A stretch of 64,000 nt of DNA from Chitinophagaceae bacterium (GTDB lineage Bacteria > Bacteroidota > Bacteroidia > Chitinophagales > Chitinophagaceae): NCBI GenBank assembly GCA_016720585.1, contig JADKKH010000001.1, positions 620,001 to 684,000 of the forward strand, given 5' to 3'. A program made the position numbers and the translations under genes. Positions 51,190 through 59,458 of this stretch are shown one piece after another. Numbering within the stretch: position 1 is the first letter of the stretch; each line of letters starts with the position of its first letter. A model generated the notes under the pieces. It was given only the letters and a program-made list of their open reading frames with translations. It did not search any database and was not told the DNA's origin.

Positions 51190-54126
51190 ATGGGAAAAGC
51201 AATAATCGGGAAAAACCCCGCCAAATCACCGACCGTAATTTCCGCAGAAAACATCCTGATTAAGGGTGCCAGGGTGCATAACCTGAAAAATGTTACCGTT
51301 GAGATCCCCCGCAATAAGCTCATTGTGGTCACCGGAGTGTCAGGTTCGGGTAAGTCATCACTTACCATCGACACCTTATATGCAGAAGGACAACGCCGCT
51401 ATGCTGAAAGCCTGAGTGCCTATGCCCGCCAGTTCCTGAACCGGATGAACAAGCCGGATGTGGATTATATAAAAGGATTATGTCCCGCGATTGCCATCGA
51501 ACAAAAAGTAATTACCCGGACGCCCCGCAGCACCGTAGGGAGCATGACGGAGATCTATGATTACCTGCGCCTGCTCTTTGCCAGGATCGGGAAAACGATT
51601 TCACCCGTTTCAGGTAAGGAAGTGAAAAAAGATGATGTGACGGATGTACTGGATGCCATTACAAAATTAAAAGAGGGTGATAAAGTTTTTATCCTCGCTA
51701 CATTCAAACAACATAAGAACCGGGACCTGAAAGAAGAGTTGAATATTTTGGTGCAGAAAGGATTTTCGAGAGTAGCCTCCCCAAACCCCTCACAAGGAGG
51801 GGCTTTAGAACCCGTAAGAATTGAAGAGCTTTTAGAATTAAGTGATAAGGAATTAAAGACAAAAAAAATTACGCATATACTTGTTGACAGGATCGTAGTG
51901 AAAGCATTCGATGAAGATGATTTGCACCGTATGGCCGATTCTATCAGTACCGCTTTCTATGAAGGCGAAGGCGATGTTTATATTGAAGTACAAAGCAGTC
52001 AACTCCCGATAGCTATCGGGACGACAGTCCACAGTCCACAGTCAGACACTAAGAAATCTAAAGAAACTTCCCACTCACCACTTTCCAGTCACCACTCATT
52101 ACTACATTTCAATAATCGTTTCGAGTTGGACGGAATGAAATTTGAAGAACCCGTGCCCAATCTCTTTTCTTTTAATAATCCTTTTGGTGCCTGCCCTACC
52201 TGCGAAGGGTTTTCACAAGTGCTGGGTATTGATCCCGACCTGGTAATTCCCGACAGGAGATTAAGTGTGTATGACGGAGCCGTAGCTGCGTGGAAAGGGG
52301 AGAAGATGGATTGGTGGCGGCAGAATTTTGTAAAAGGCGCAAAGAAATTCAATTACCCGGTTCATAAACCCATTGCCGACCTGACGGATAAACAATACAA
52401 ACAATTATGGGAAGGCTGCGATGGAGTGATGGGTATCAACGATTTTTTTAAAGATGTGGAAACGCAGTTGTATAAAGTGCAGTACCGGGTTTTATTAAGC
52501 CGCTACCGGGGCCGAACAGAATGCCCGGATTGCAATGGCTACCGCTTACGGAAAGAAGCCTTGTATGTAAAAGTGAATAAAACCAATATTGGTGAACTGA
52601 GCAGCATGCCCGTGAAGGACCTGAAGGTTTGGTTTGAAGCATTGGACAGCAAATTGAGCAGCCATGATAAAGTGGTGGCAAAAAGAATACTGATCGAATT
52701 GCATAACCGCCTCGATACCTTACTAAAGGTCGGGTTAGGTTATTTAACCTTAATTCGTTTGGCCAATTCATTAAGCGGTGGTGAAAGTCAGCGGATACAA
52801 CTGACCCGCAGCCTCGGCAGCAATCTGACCAACTCCTTATATATACTCGACGAACCATCCATTGGTCTTCATTCAAGGGATACGGCTAACCTGGTTACCG
52901 TTTTAAAAGAACTGAGAGACCTGGGGAATACAGTGGTAGTGGTAGAGCATGATGAAATGATGATGCGGGAAGCCGATCATATAATTGATATGGGGCCCAT
53001 GGCCTCCCATCTCGGCGGGGAAGTAGTGGCGGAAGGCGATTATGACGATATCATTTCAAACCCCATGAGCCTGACGGGTAAATACCTGAAGGGGGAATTA
53101 AAAATTGAACCACCAAAATCCGTCCGCAAATGGAATCGTTCTATAACCGTGGAAGGAGCCAGGCATAATAACCTGAAAAATATCAATGTTGAATTTCCAT
53201 TAAATGTTTTATGTGTGGTGAGCGGCGTAAGCGGCAGTGGTAAAACAACTCTCGTAAAACAGATATTATATCCGGCCCTTCAGAAGTTAAAGGGCGAAAC
53301 CGGCGATAAGATTGGTTTTCATAAACAGATCAGCGGCGATACTGAGGGCATTGCACAAATAGAAATGGTGGATCAGAACCCCATTGGAAAATCATCCCGC
53401 AGCAACCCGGTCACCTATATCAAAGCCTATGATGAGATACGGGAATTGTATGCCTCCCAACCCCTGAGCAAGATGCGGGGTTTTCAACCCAAACATTTTT
53501 CCTTTAATGTGGATGGCGGGCGCTGCGATACCTGCAAGGGAGAAGGCGAGCAGGTGGTGGAAATGCAGTTCTTAGCAGATGTGCATCTGACCTGCGAATC
53601 CTGCGGCGGAAAAAGATTTAAAGAAGAAGTGCTGGAAGTAAAAATAAATGACAAAAACATTTATGATGTTTTGGAAATGAGTGTGGATGAAGCCATCGGT
53701 TTCTTGCCCCACCCTTCAGGAGGACATGCGGGGGCTCTTCAGCCACTGAGTGATGTAGGTTTAGGGTATATCAAACTGGGTCAGTCATCCAATACCTTAT
53801 CCGGTGGTGAGGCACAACGGGTAAAACTCGCTTCCTTTCTCGGTAAGGGACGGGCCGGCCATAAAATACTTTTCATTTTTGATGAGCCCACCACGGGTTT
53901 GCATTTTAATGATATAAAAAAGCTGCTGACCTCTTTTAATGCCTTGATAGAGCAGGGGCATTCAATTTTAGTGATAGAGCATAATATGGATGTCATCAAA
54001 AGCGCCGACTGGGTAATTGACCTCGGCCCGGAAGCAGGGGATGGTGGCGGCCACCTGGTATTCGCCGGTAAGCCGGCTGATTTAAAAAAAGTCAAAGGCA
54101 GTCATACGGCAAAATATCTTTTATAA
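51190..54126 (+). CDS. uvrA: Excinuclease ABC subunit A
   Basis: Damage-recognition ATPase of nucleotide excision repair, 978 residues. Two ABC halves are visible: Walker A GVSGSGKSS (near residue 50) and GVSGSGKTT (near 680), signatures LSGGESQRIQL and LSGGEAQRVKL, Walker B LYILDEPSIGLH and ILFIFDEPTTGLH, and zinc motifs CPTCEGF, CPDCNGY and CDTCKGEG...CESCGG. Two segments are foreign to the family: residues about 196-206 (SPNPSQGGALE) and about 270-306 (LPIAIGTTVHSP...SSHHSLLHF). Both are encoded by palindromic or repeated DNA and keep the frame. They lie in the insertion domain, so activity could survive. The gene is followed by an IS200 transposase and repeats. Confidence 0.95.
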   Translation: MGKAIIGKNPAKSPTVISAENILIKGARVHNLKNVTVEIPRNKLIVVTGVSGSGKSSLTIDTLYAEGQRRYAESLSAYARQFLNRMNKPDVDYIKGLCPAIAIEQKVITRTPRSTVGSMTEIYDYLRLLFARIGKTISPVSGKEVKKDDVTDVLDAITKLKEGDKVFILATFKQHKNRDLKEELNILVQKGFSRVASPNPSQGGALEPVRIEELLELSDKELKTKKITHILVDRIVVKAFDEDDLHRMADSISTAFYEGEGDVYIEVQSSQLPIAIGTTVHSPQSDTKKSKETSHSPLSSHHSLLHFNNRFELDGMKFEEPVPNLFSFNNPFGACPTCEGFSQVLGIDPDLVIPDRRLSVYDGAVAAWKGEKMDWWRQNFVKGAKKFNYPVHKPIADLTDKQYKQLWEGCDGVMGINDFFKDVETQLYKVQYRVLLSRYRGRTECPDCNGYRLRKEALYVKVNKTNIGELSSMPVKDLKVWFEALDSKLSSHDKVVAKRILIELHNRLDTLLKVGLGYLTLIRLANSLSGGESQRIQLTRSLGSNLTNSLYILDEPSIGLHSRDTANLVTVLKELRDLGNTVVVVEHDEMMMREADHIIDMGPMASHLGGEVVAEGDYDDIISNPMSLTGKYLKGELKIEPPKSVRKWNRSITVEGARHNNLKNINVEFPLNVLCVVSGVSGSGKTTLVKQILYPALQKLKGETGDKIGFHKQISGDTEGIAQIEMVDQNPIGKSSRSNPVTYIKAYDEIRELYASQPLSKMRGFQPKHFSFNVDGGRCDTCKGEGEQVVEMQFLADVHLTCESCGGKRFKEEVLEVKINDKNIYDVLEMSVDEAIGFLPHPSGGHAGALQPLSDVGLGYIKLGQSSNTLSGGEAQRVKLASFLGKGRAGHKILFIFDEPTTGLHFNDIKKLLTSFNALIEQGHSILVIEHNMDVIKSADWVIDLGPEAGDGGGHLVFAGKPADLKKVKGSHTAKYLL
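51776..51805 (+). repeat. Repeat element inside uvrA (insert 1)
   Basis: CCTCCCCAAACCCCTCACAA with AGGAGGGGCTT forms a CCCCT/AGGGG stem and encodes SPNPSQGGALE. Homologs continue directly from VQKGFSRV to RIEELLE. The frame is kept. Confidence 0.65.
52005..52112 (+). repeat. Repeat insertion inside uvrA (insert 2)
   Basis: The insert starts with the perfect palindrome CCCGATAGCTATCGGG (52005-52020) and continues with ACAGTCCACAGTCCACAGTC (52024-52043) and Ser/His-coding repeats (CACTCACCACTTTCC, CAGTCACCACTCATT). It encodes about 35 residues rich in Ser, His and Pro between VQSSQ and NNRFELDG. The CAGTCCACAGTC word also occurs in the metG break. Confidence 0.7.
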
Positions 54127-54357
54127 AGTGGTTGATATCTAATCAAGGGATTAATGGGTTGTAACTCCAGGTAAAAACCTGTCTTTGCCAGACAGCATGA
54201 TCATATCCCGGTAAAAACATATCACCTATTTAGATCTTCCGGGGAAACCCTCGCTTCAGTATGCTTAAAACAACTTAAAATTATTCCGGCAAAAAAGTAG
54301 TTTGGGGTTGAAATAATCCTGAAGGGAAAATATCTTAAACAAATTAAAACGAGTATC

Positions 54358-54819
54358 ATGCCCGGAACATTTTCTCAAATCTATATCCAGCTTGTTTTTG
54401 CAGTAAAAGGCAGGGAGAACCTGATCAGTAATAATTGGAAAACTGAATTACATAAATATATTGCCGGAACCATAAAAGGGAAAGGACAAAAGCCAATCAT
54501 TGTAAACGGCATGTCTGATCATATACATGCTTTTATTGGATTAAGACCTGTTATGGCTTTGTCAGATCTGGTAAGGGATATAAAGAATAACGCTTCAAAT
54601 TTTATTAATGACAAAAAATTGGTAAAAGGTAAATTCGCCTGGCAGGAAGGATATGGTGCATTTTCTTATTCCCATTCTCATATAGGTAAAGTATATGATT
54701 ATATTCTCAACCAGGAAAAACATCACAAAAAGAAAACGTTCAAACAGGAATATCTGGATTTTCTGAAAAAATTTGAAGTGGACTATGATGAAAAATATCT
54801 GTTTGAATGGTATAATTAG
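54358..54819 (+). CDS. tnpA: IS200/IS605-type Y1 transposase (TnpA)
   Basis: 153 residues, the normal length for TnpA. HUH motif MSDHIHAFIGL is near residue 52 and the catalytic Tyr lies in YDYILNQEKHHKKKTF near residue 120. MPGTFSQIYIQLVFAVKGREN is a common start in Bacteroidota copies. Such proteins move single-stranded DNA using hairpins at the element ends. No TnpB/IscB gene is present. About 15 bases downstream of the stop begins a long array of 50-bp palindromic units, so the element may have a different target biology from a simple IS. The 230 bases upstream hold a small hairpin (CAGGTAAAAACCTG, 54168) but no clear left end. Confidence 0.9.
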   Translation: MPGTFSQIYIQLVFAVKGRENLISNNWKTELHKYIAGTIKGKGQKPIIVNGMSDHIHAFIGLRPVMALSDLVRDIKNNASNFINDKKLVKGKFAWQEGYGAFSYSHSHIGKVYDYILNQEKHHKKKTFKQEYLDFLKKFEVDYDEKYLFEWYN

Positions 54820-54833
54820 CTGAAGTTTTTTTA

Positions 54834-55960
54834 TGTCACCCCTTCGGGGTTAAAAAAAACCTTATCGGCATGTGGCTATAATCCTGTCACCCCTTCGGGG
54901 TTTTGGTGCCCTCTTCTGGATATTTCTATAATCCTGTCACCCCTTCGGGGGTTTTGGTGACCTCATCTGGATGTTTCTATAATCCTGCCACCCTTTCGGG
55001 GTTTTGGTGCCCTCATCTGGATATTTCTATAATCCTGTCACCCCTTCGGGGTTTTGGTGCTATCATCTGGATATTTCTATAATCCTATCACTCCTTCGGG
55101 GTTTTGATGATTTTGTCTGCCTGGTTCTATAGTTCTGCAAACTTTTTGGTTCTAATGTTCAGAGCTGCAAACCAATCTGCAAAACAAATATTTAAAAAAT
55201 AAACGTGAGAAACCCGAAGGGTTGATATTATTATAGCAATCATTTATTGGAATGATGAAAAACCCCGAAGGGGTGATATATTGAATTACCACCAGCTGAT
55301 GATGGAAGTTCGGGGAATGTAAAACCCGGACAATCCTTCAATACATTATCCCTGGTGAGCTTCTATAATCCTGTCCCGTTACCCTCATCTGGATATTTCT
55401 ATAATCCAATCACTCCTTCGGGGTTTAGATGATTTCATCTGCCTGGTTCTATAATCCTGCAAACTTTTTGGTTCTAATGTTCAGAGCTGCAAACCAATCT
55501 GCAAAACAAATATTTAAAAAATAAACGTGAGAAACCCGAAGGGTTGATTTGATTATAGCAATCATTTATAGGAATGATGAAAAACCCCGAAGGGGTGATA
55601 TATTGAATTACCACCAGCTGATGATGGAAGTTCGGGGAATGTAAAACCCGGACAATCCTTCAATACATTATCCCTGGTGAGCTTCTATAATCCTGCCACC
55701 CCTTCGGGGTTTTGGTGCCCTCATCAGGATGTTTCTATAATCCTGTCACCCCTTCGGGGTTTTGGTGCTATCATCAGGGGATTTCTATAATCCTATCACC
55801 CCTTCGGGGTTTTGGTGCCCTCATCAGGATGTTTCTATAATCCTGTCACCCCCTCGGGGTTTTGGTGCCCTCATCTGGATATTTCTATAATCCTGTCACC
55901 CCTTCGGGGATTAGATGAACTTTATCAGCACGTTTCTATAATCTTGCCACCGCATCGTGT
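54834..55960 (+). repeat. Array of 50-bp palindromic units (three blocks)
   Basis: A unit TTCTATAATCCTGTCACCCC-TTCGGGGTTTTGGTGCCCTC with ATCTGGATAT recurs with a period of 50 bases (49-51). Starts are at about 54875, 54924, 54975, 55025, 55075 and 55125, then 55361, 55397 and 55447, then 55683, 55733, 55783, 55833, 55883 and 55934. The core is CCCCTTCGGGG within CACCCC...GGTG. Units differ at a few positions. Inverted forms (AACCCCGAAGGGGTGATAT) occur at 55261, 55584 and 56061. It is not a CRISPR: there are no unique spacers and the variation is only point changes. Confidence 0.9.
55118..55696 (+). repeat. Direct duplication with 322-bp period
   Basis: Positions 55118-55374 and 55440-55696 are about 98% identical over 257 bases; five mismatches were found by eye. 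Each copy contains the AT-rich part (TTTTTGGTTCTAATGTTCAG), an inverted AACCCCGAAGGGG core and a tail ending ATACATTATCCCTGGTGAGC. The near identity points to a recent duplication. Confidence 0.85.
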
Positions 55961-56160
55961 CAAATATTTATTTCTGCAAATCAATCTTCGGGAGAATTTA
56001 ATTAGTAAAAAACCCGAAGGGTTGATATTATTATAGCAACCAGTTATGTCGTTGATGAAAAACCCCGAAGGGGTGACATATTGAATTACAACCAGTTGAT
56101 GATCGAGGTTCGGGGAATGTCGAACCCGGTGAATGCTCCAATACATTATCCCGAATTGGG
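55961..56160 (+). repeat. Diverged third copy of the composite repeat
   Basis: This 200-base stretch matches the right part of the 257-base copies (AACCCGAAGGGTTGATATTATTATAGCAA; GATGAAAAACCCCGAAGGGG; TTGAATTACAACCAGTTGATGAT in part) with about 85% identity. It stops matching at ATACATTATCCC (56152), where uvrA-like text begins. The boundary may mark the original insertion site. Confidence 0.7.
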
Positions 56161-56161
56161 G

Positions 56162-56356
56162 CACGGGCCCTTGCTTTCTCATGATATCAACAGGTTGCTG
56201 ACATTCTATGAAAGAACGACAGGTCAAAATCATTTTTTGCTGCTGATGGTGTATAACCCGGATGTTTTCAAAACTGCGGTTTGGGTAATTGACCCTGACC
56301 CGGAGCCGGGGAGGGTTGCGGCAGCACCGGTAAACCGAGGGGTTGAAAAACAGTAA
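56162..56356 (+). pseudogene. Probable relic of a uvrA 3' end
   Basis: The translated frame reads SHDINRLLTFYERTTGQNHF and then YNPDVFKTAVWVIDPDPEPG. This lines up with the last 60 residues of the intact UvrA in this window (FNDIKKLLTSFNALIEQGHS; HNMDVIKSADWVIDLGPEAG). The DNA shares a 13-base run (TGGGTAATTGACC) and is roughly 60-70% identical. The H-loop His is replaced by Tyr (EHN to VYN) and the stop comes early, so it is not functional. It lies on the other side of the IS200 and array from the intact gene. Confidence 0.5.
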
Positions 56357-56713
56357 TCGTAGTTATACTACAGACTTCCCGGAATAATAATCCTTTTTAA
56401 TGGTAAACACTTATTTTTGTGGGACAAATACGCAGAAATTTTTCACGGAAACATTAGTGTTTGCCGAATGGACAGATTAATTTTGTCGTGTTAAAATCTT
56501 CTGGTGTATTTAAACATACTATCCAATCTCTCTGAACCTCCTTTAAAATCCTGTTAAAAAAAATAGTAAGTGAATGGTAACGCCTGCACGGGTTATTTTT
56601 TATTTATAATAAATATACAAAATTCAATCCCTCTCAAAGACTACTAATCCAGATCATTGTGTTGAGCCGAAAGAAATTTCGTACCATTTTTTAATTTTAA
56701 AACTTTGTGAGCA
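56357..56713. other. AT-rich spacer before the T9SS pseudogene
   Basis: 357 bases with no gene. It contains one exact TAnnTTTG box (TAATTTTG, 56478-56485) about 230 bases before the next start codon and no obvious terminator or repeat. Confidence 0.4.
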
Positions 56714-59259
56714 TGAAAAAGATCTATTCAATTATTTTATTACTGATGTTATTGACATCAGTGGTTAATGCAGCTAAAATACTGCGATTGCAACAGGAAA
56801 CTGGAGCGTAGCTGGTACCTGGAGTGGAGGCGTTCCGGCAATTGGTGATGATGTAATTATTCCCAGCGGATTTACTGTAACATTAAACGCTAATTCGGCG
56901 GCACTGCTATCACTTACTATTGATGCCGGTGGTACATTGGCAACAACAGGAACAAATACATTAACTGCAACCACCATTACAGTGAATGGAACATATACCA
57001 ATGGCAGTACAGGTGCAATAACAGGTACGATGACCGTTAATGGAACCTATAAGCATAACTTTACTACAGTAGCTGGTACAATCCCAACAGCAACCTGGGC
57101 TAGTGGTTCAACCTGTGAAATAATAGGATATACAGCCCCAGGGAACGGAACTACTCCTGGAGGACTTGGACAAACATTTCATCATTTTACCTGGAATTGT
57201 AGTTCGCAGACGAATAGATGTATTGCATGGGCTGCATCAATGGTTGTTAACGGAAATTATACTGTTCAAAATACAAATGCTGACTATATATATTTTACGG
57301 ATGGATCAAATCTAAGTGTAGCAATTGCTGGAAATTATATTCAAACCGGTAGTGAAATGCGATTTTCAGAGGTAATGGTAATGGAACTGTTACAATCACT
57401 GGAAACGTTGATGTTTCAGGCGGAACTTTAAATATTGATAATGGAGACGGAGGTTCTGCGGTTAATGTCGCAGGTGATTTTAAAATTAGTGGAGGCACAT
57501 TGTCAGAAGGCGGAAGTGGCACTGCAAACGTAGTTTTCACTAAAACCGGTACGCAAATCTACACCTCAGGTGGTACGGTTTCAGGTACAGTTAATTTTAC
57601 TGTTAACAGCGGCTCAATACTACAAATGGCAACAGCTGGTACAACCGTGAATGGAGGAGGTACATTTACCTTATCCTCAGGGGCAGCATTGGGTATAACT
57701 TCAGTAGATGGTATTACAGCTGCTGTTGGTACTGCAACCGGCAATATAAGAACAACTACCGGACGTGTTTTCAATGTCGGAGCAACTTATATCTTACAAT
57801 GGTACTGCGGATCAAAATACAGGAACAGGATATCCCACTAGTCTCACTGGCACTTTAACAATCAATAATCCTGGGCTTTACAGTTACACTTAGTACTGGA
57901 AAACAATCGCAAGTGGCGGTACAGTTAATATTATCGACGGTACATTTGCCGCAGGTGCCAACCTTACTATGAATTCAACTTCAAGTATCACTCGCAGCGG
58001 TGGATTAATGACAGGTACACCGGTTGGTGCAGGTGTTTATGATGTTACATACACGGGCAATTCAATGTTAACAACAACTGAACTGGCAGGTACAGGGTTA
58101 AGAAATTTAACGCTTAATCTGGCAGCAAGTCAGATTGTTACTCTCGCAACTCCCCGTTCTATGAGTGGTAATTTAGTTCTTACCAATGGCATTCTAAATA
58201 CTACAACAAACCTGCTTACTATTACCGGATCAAGCTTAGGTGGTGGTGGTTCTGCTACTTCACACGTAAATGGATCATTGGCAAAAACCGGAAGTAACAA
58301 CTTCTCTTTCCCTGTTGGTAACGGAACTATTTATCGTCCAATCTCTGTTTCAAGTTTAAGTGCTTCTGCAACTGTTACAGCCAGCTACACACAAGCCAAC
58401 CCACAAACAACTTTTGGGAATACTAAAGCTGCAGGTATTGACCATATTGGCGTTTGTGAATATTGGAACCTTGATGACGGTGCGCCACAATAAATGGTAT
58501 TGTTCTGGCGTGATTTTGGTGGTTCCTTATGCCAGTCCAAATCCATATGTGAATGATCCGGCTCTTTATTAATGCCGCATTGGAACGGAGCACAATGGGA
58601 TAACACTGGAAATGCAGGTGGTGCGACTTTACACATGTTACAGCTTCTGCTAGCATCTACTTTCAGTCCCTTTACCATGGGCAGCAGTGGTATTCTTAAA
58701 CCCACTGCCCGTTAAAATAAGCAATATAAAAGCTTATGAAAAGCAATTGGGTGTACAATTAGACTGGACATCCTATTCAGAAGATAACCTGAGCAAGTAC
58801 CAGGTAGAACGTTCGGCTGATGGTATCAGCTTTACTTCTATTGGTTATGTAAATGCACTCAATTCAGTTTCAGAAACCAGGTATGGCTTCTTTGATCCTA
58901 ACCCGCTGCAGGGAATCAGCTATTACCGCCTTAAGAATATTGACCTGGATGGTAAGTTTGGATACAGTACCATTGTACGGGTAAACCTCGATAAGAATTC
59001 AAAAGACATCAGGGTTTATCCCAACCCCGCTACCGGTGGTTTTGTTTCCTTACAGGCAGCCAACCTGGCCAAAGGAAATTACACCGTAAAATTATTTAAT
59101 GCAGGTGGCCAGCAGGTATACAGCCAGCGGTTTACGCATACCGGCGGATCTATCAACCAGACCATACAGTTGCCCACTGGCACCCGGTCTGGTATGTATA
59201 ATATGCAACTGGATAATGATGCTGTGAAAGTGATGAGCCGGACATTTATGGTGCAATAA
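56714..59259 (+). pseudogene. T9SS-sorted surface protein broken by many frameshifts
   Basis: The signal peptide start (ATGAAAAAGATCTATTCA) at 56714 is followed by fragments in alternating frames. They read as one large beta-rich protein: GNWSVAGTWSGGVPAIGDDVIIPSG, repeated GGTLxxxSG/TVNG strands, and a fibronectin-like part (LPVKISNIKAYEKQL; YQVERSADGISFTSIG; YYRLKNIDLDGK in part). The T9SS type A sorting tail is at the end (VYPNPATGGFVSL; GMYNMQL). At least seven single-base indels are needed to join the frames, near 56779, 57366, 57790, 57872, 57907, 58490 and 58600-58690. Several are in A or G runs. No other gene in this window except metG is broken, so it is probably a real pseudogene or a locally poor assembly. 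Confidence 0.8.
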
Positions 59260-59280
59260 AATATTTATTGACTGATTAAT

Positions 59281-59308
59281 AAAAGGGCCTCCATCGGGGC
59301 CCTTTTTT
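59281..59308 (+). terminator. Rho-independent terminator
   Basis: AAAAGGGCC-TCCATCGG-GGCCCTTTT is a 9-bp stem followed by T bases. It lies 22 bases after the sorting-domain stop. Confidence 0.85.
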
Positions 59309-59364
59309 ATATCCAAATTCTCCGGTTATTATACTATAGTGAAATATAAATTAGTCTTATGTAT

Positions 59365-59425
59365 TCCCTGACTGCCGGACAGGCAGGTTTGCGCCGTTGC
59401 CTCTTTGCTGTCTTTGCGTGAAATG
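59365..59425. repeat. Repeat fragments between convergent genes
   Basis: CCTGACTGCCGGACAGGCAGG (59367-59387) is a degenerate form of the palindrome seen in ftsZ. It is followed by CTCTTTGCTGTCTTTGCGTG, a part of the CTTTGCGTCTTTGTGG repeat. No gene is present. Confidence 0.55.
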
Positions 59426-59458
59426 TATTGGGCTGTTTTATAAATCAAGTTGATATTA

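Noticed and set aside
54834..55960. CRISPR array
   Set aside because: The 50-bp units are near-identical throughout with no unique spacers, the core is a palindrome within each unit, and no cas genes are present.
55812..56233. Short open frames within the repeat array on both strands
   Set aside because: They are made of repeated units and have no domain, start context or codon pattern of a gene.
58360..58705. Separate small genes within the broken T9SS region
   Set aside because: They are shadows of the shifted frames of one larger gene.
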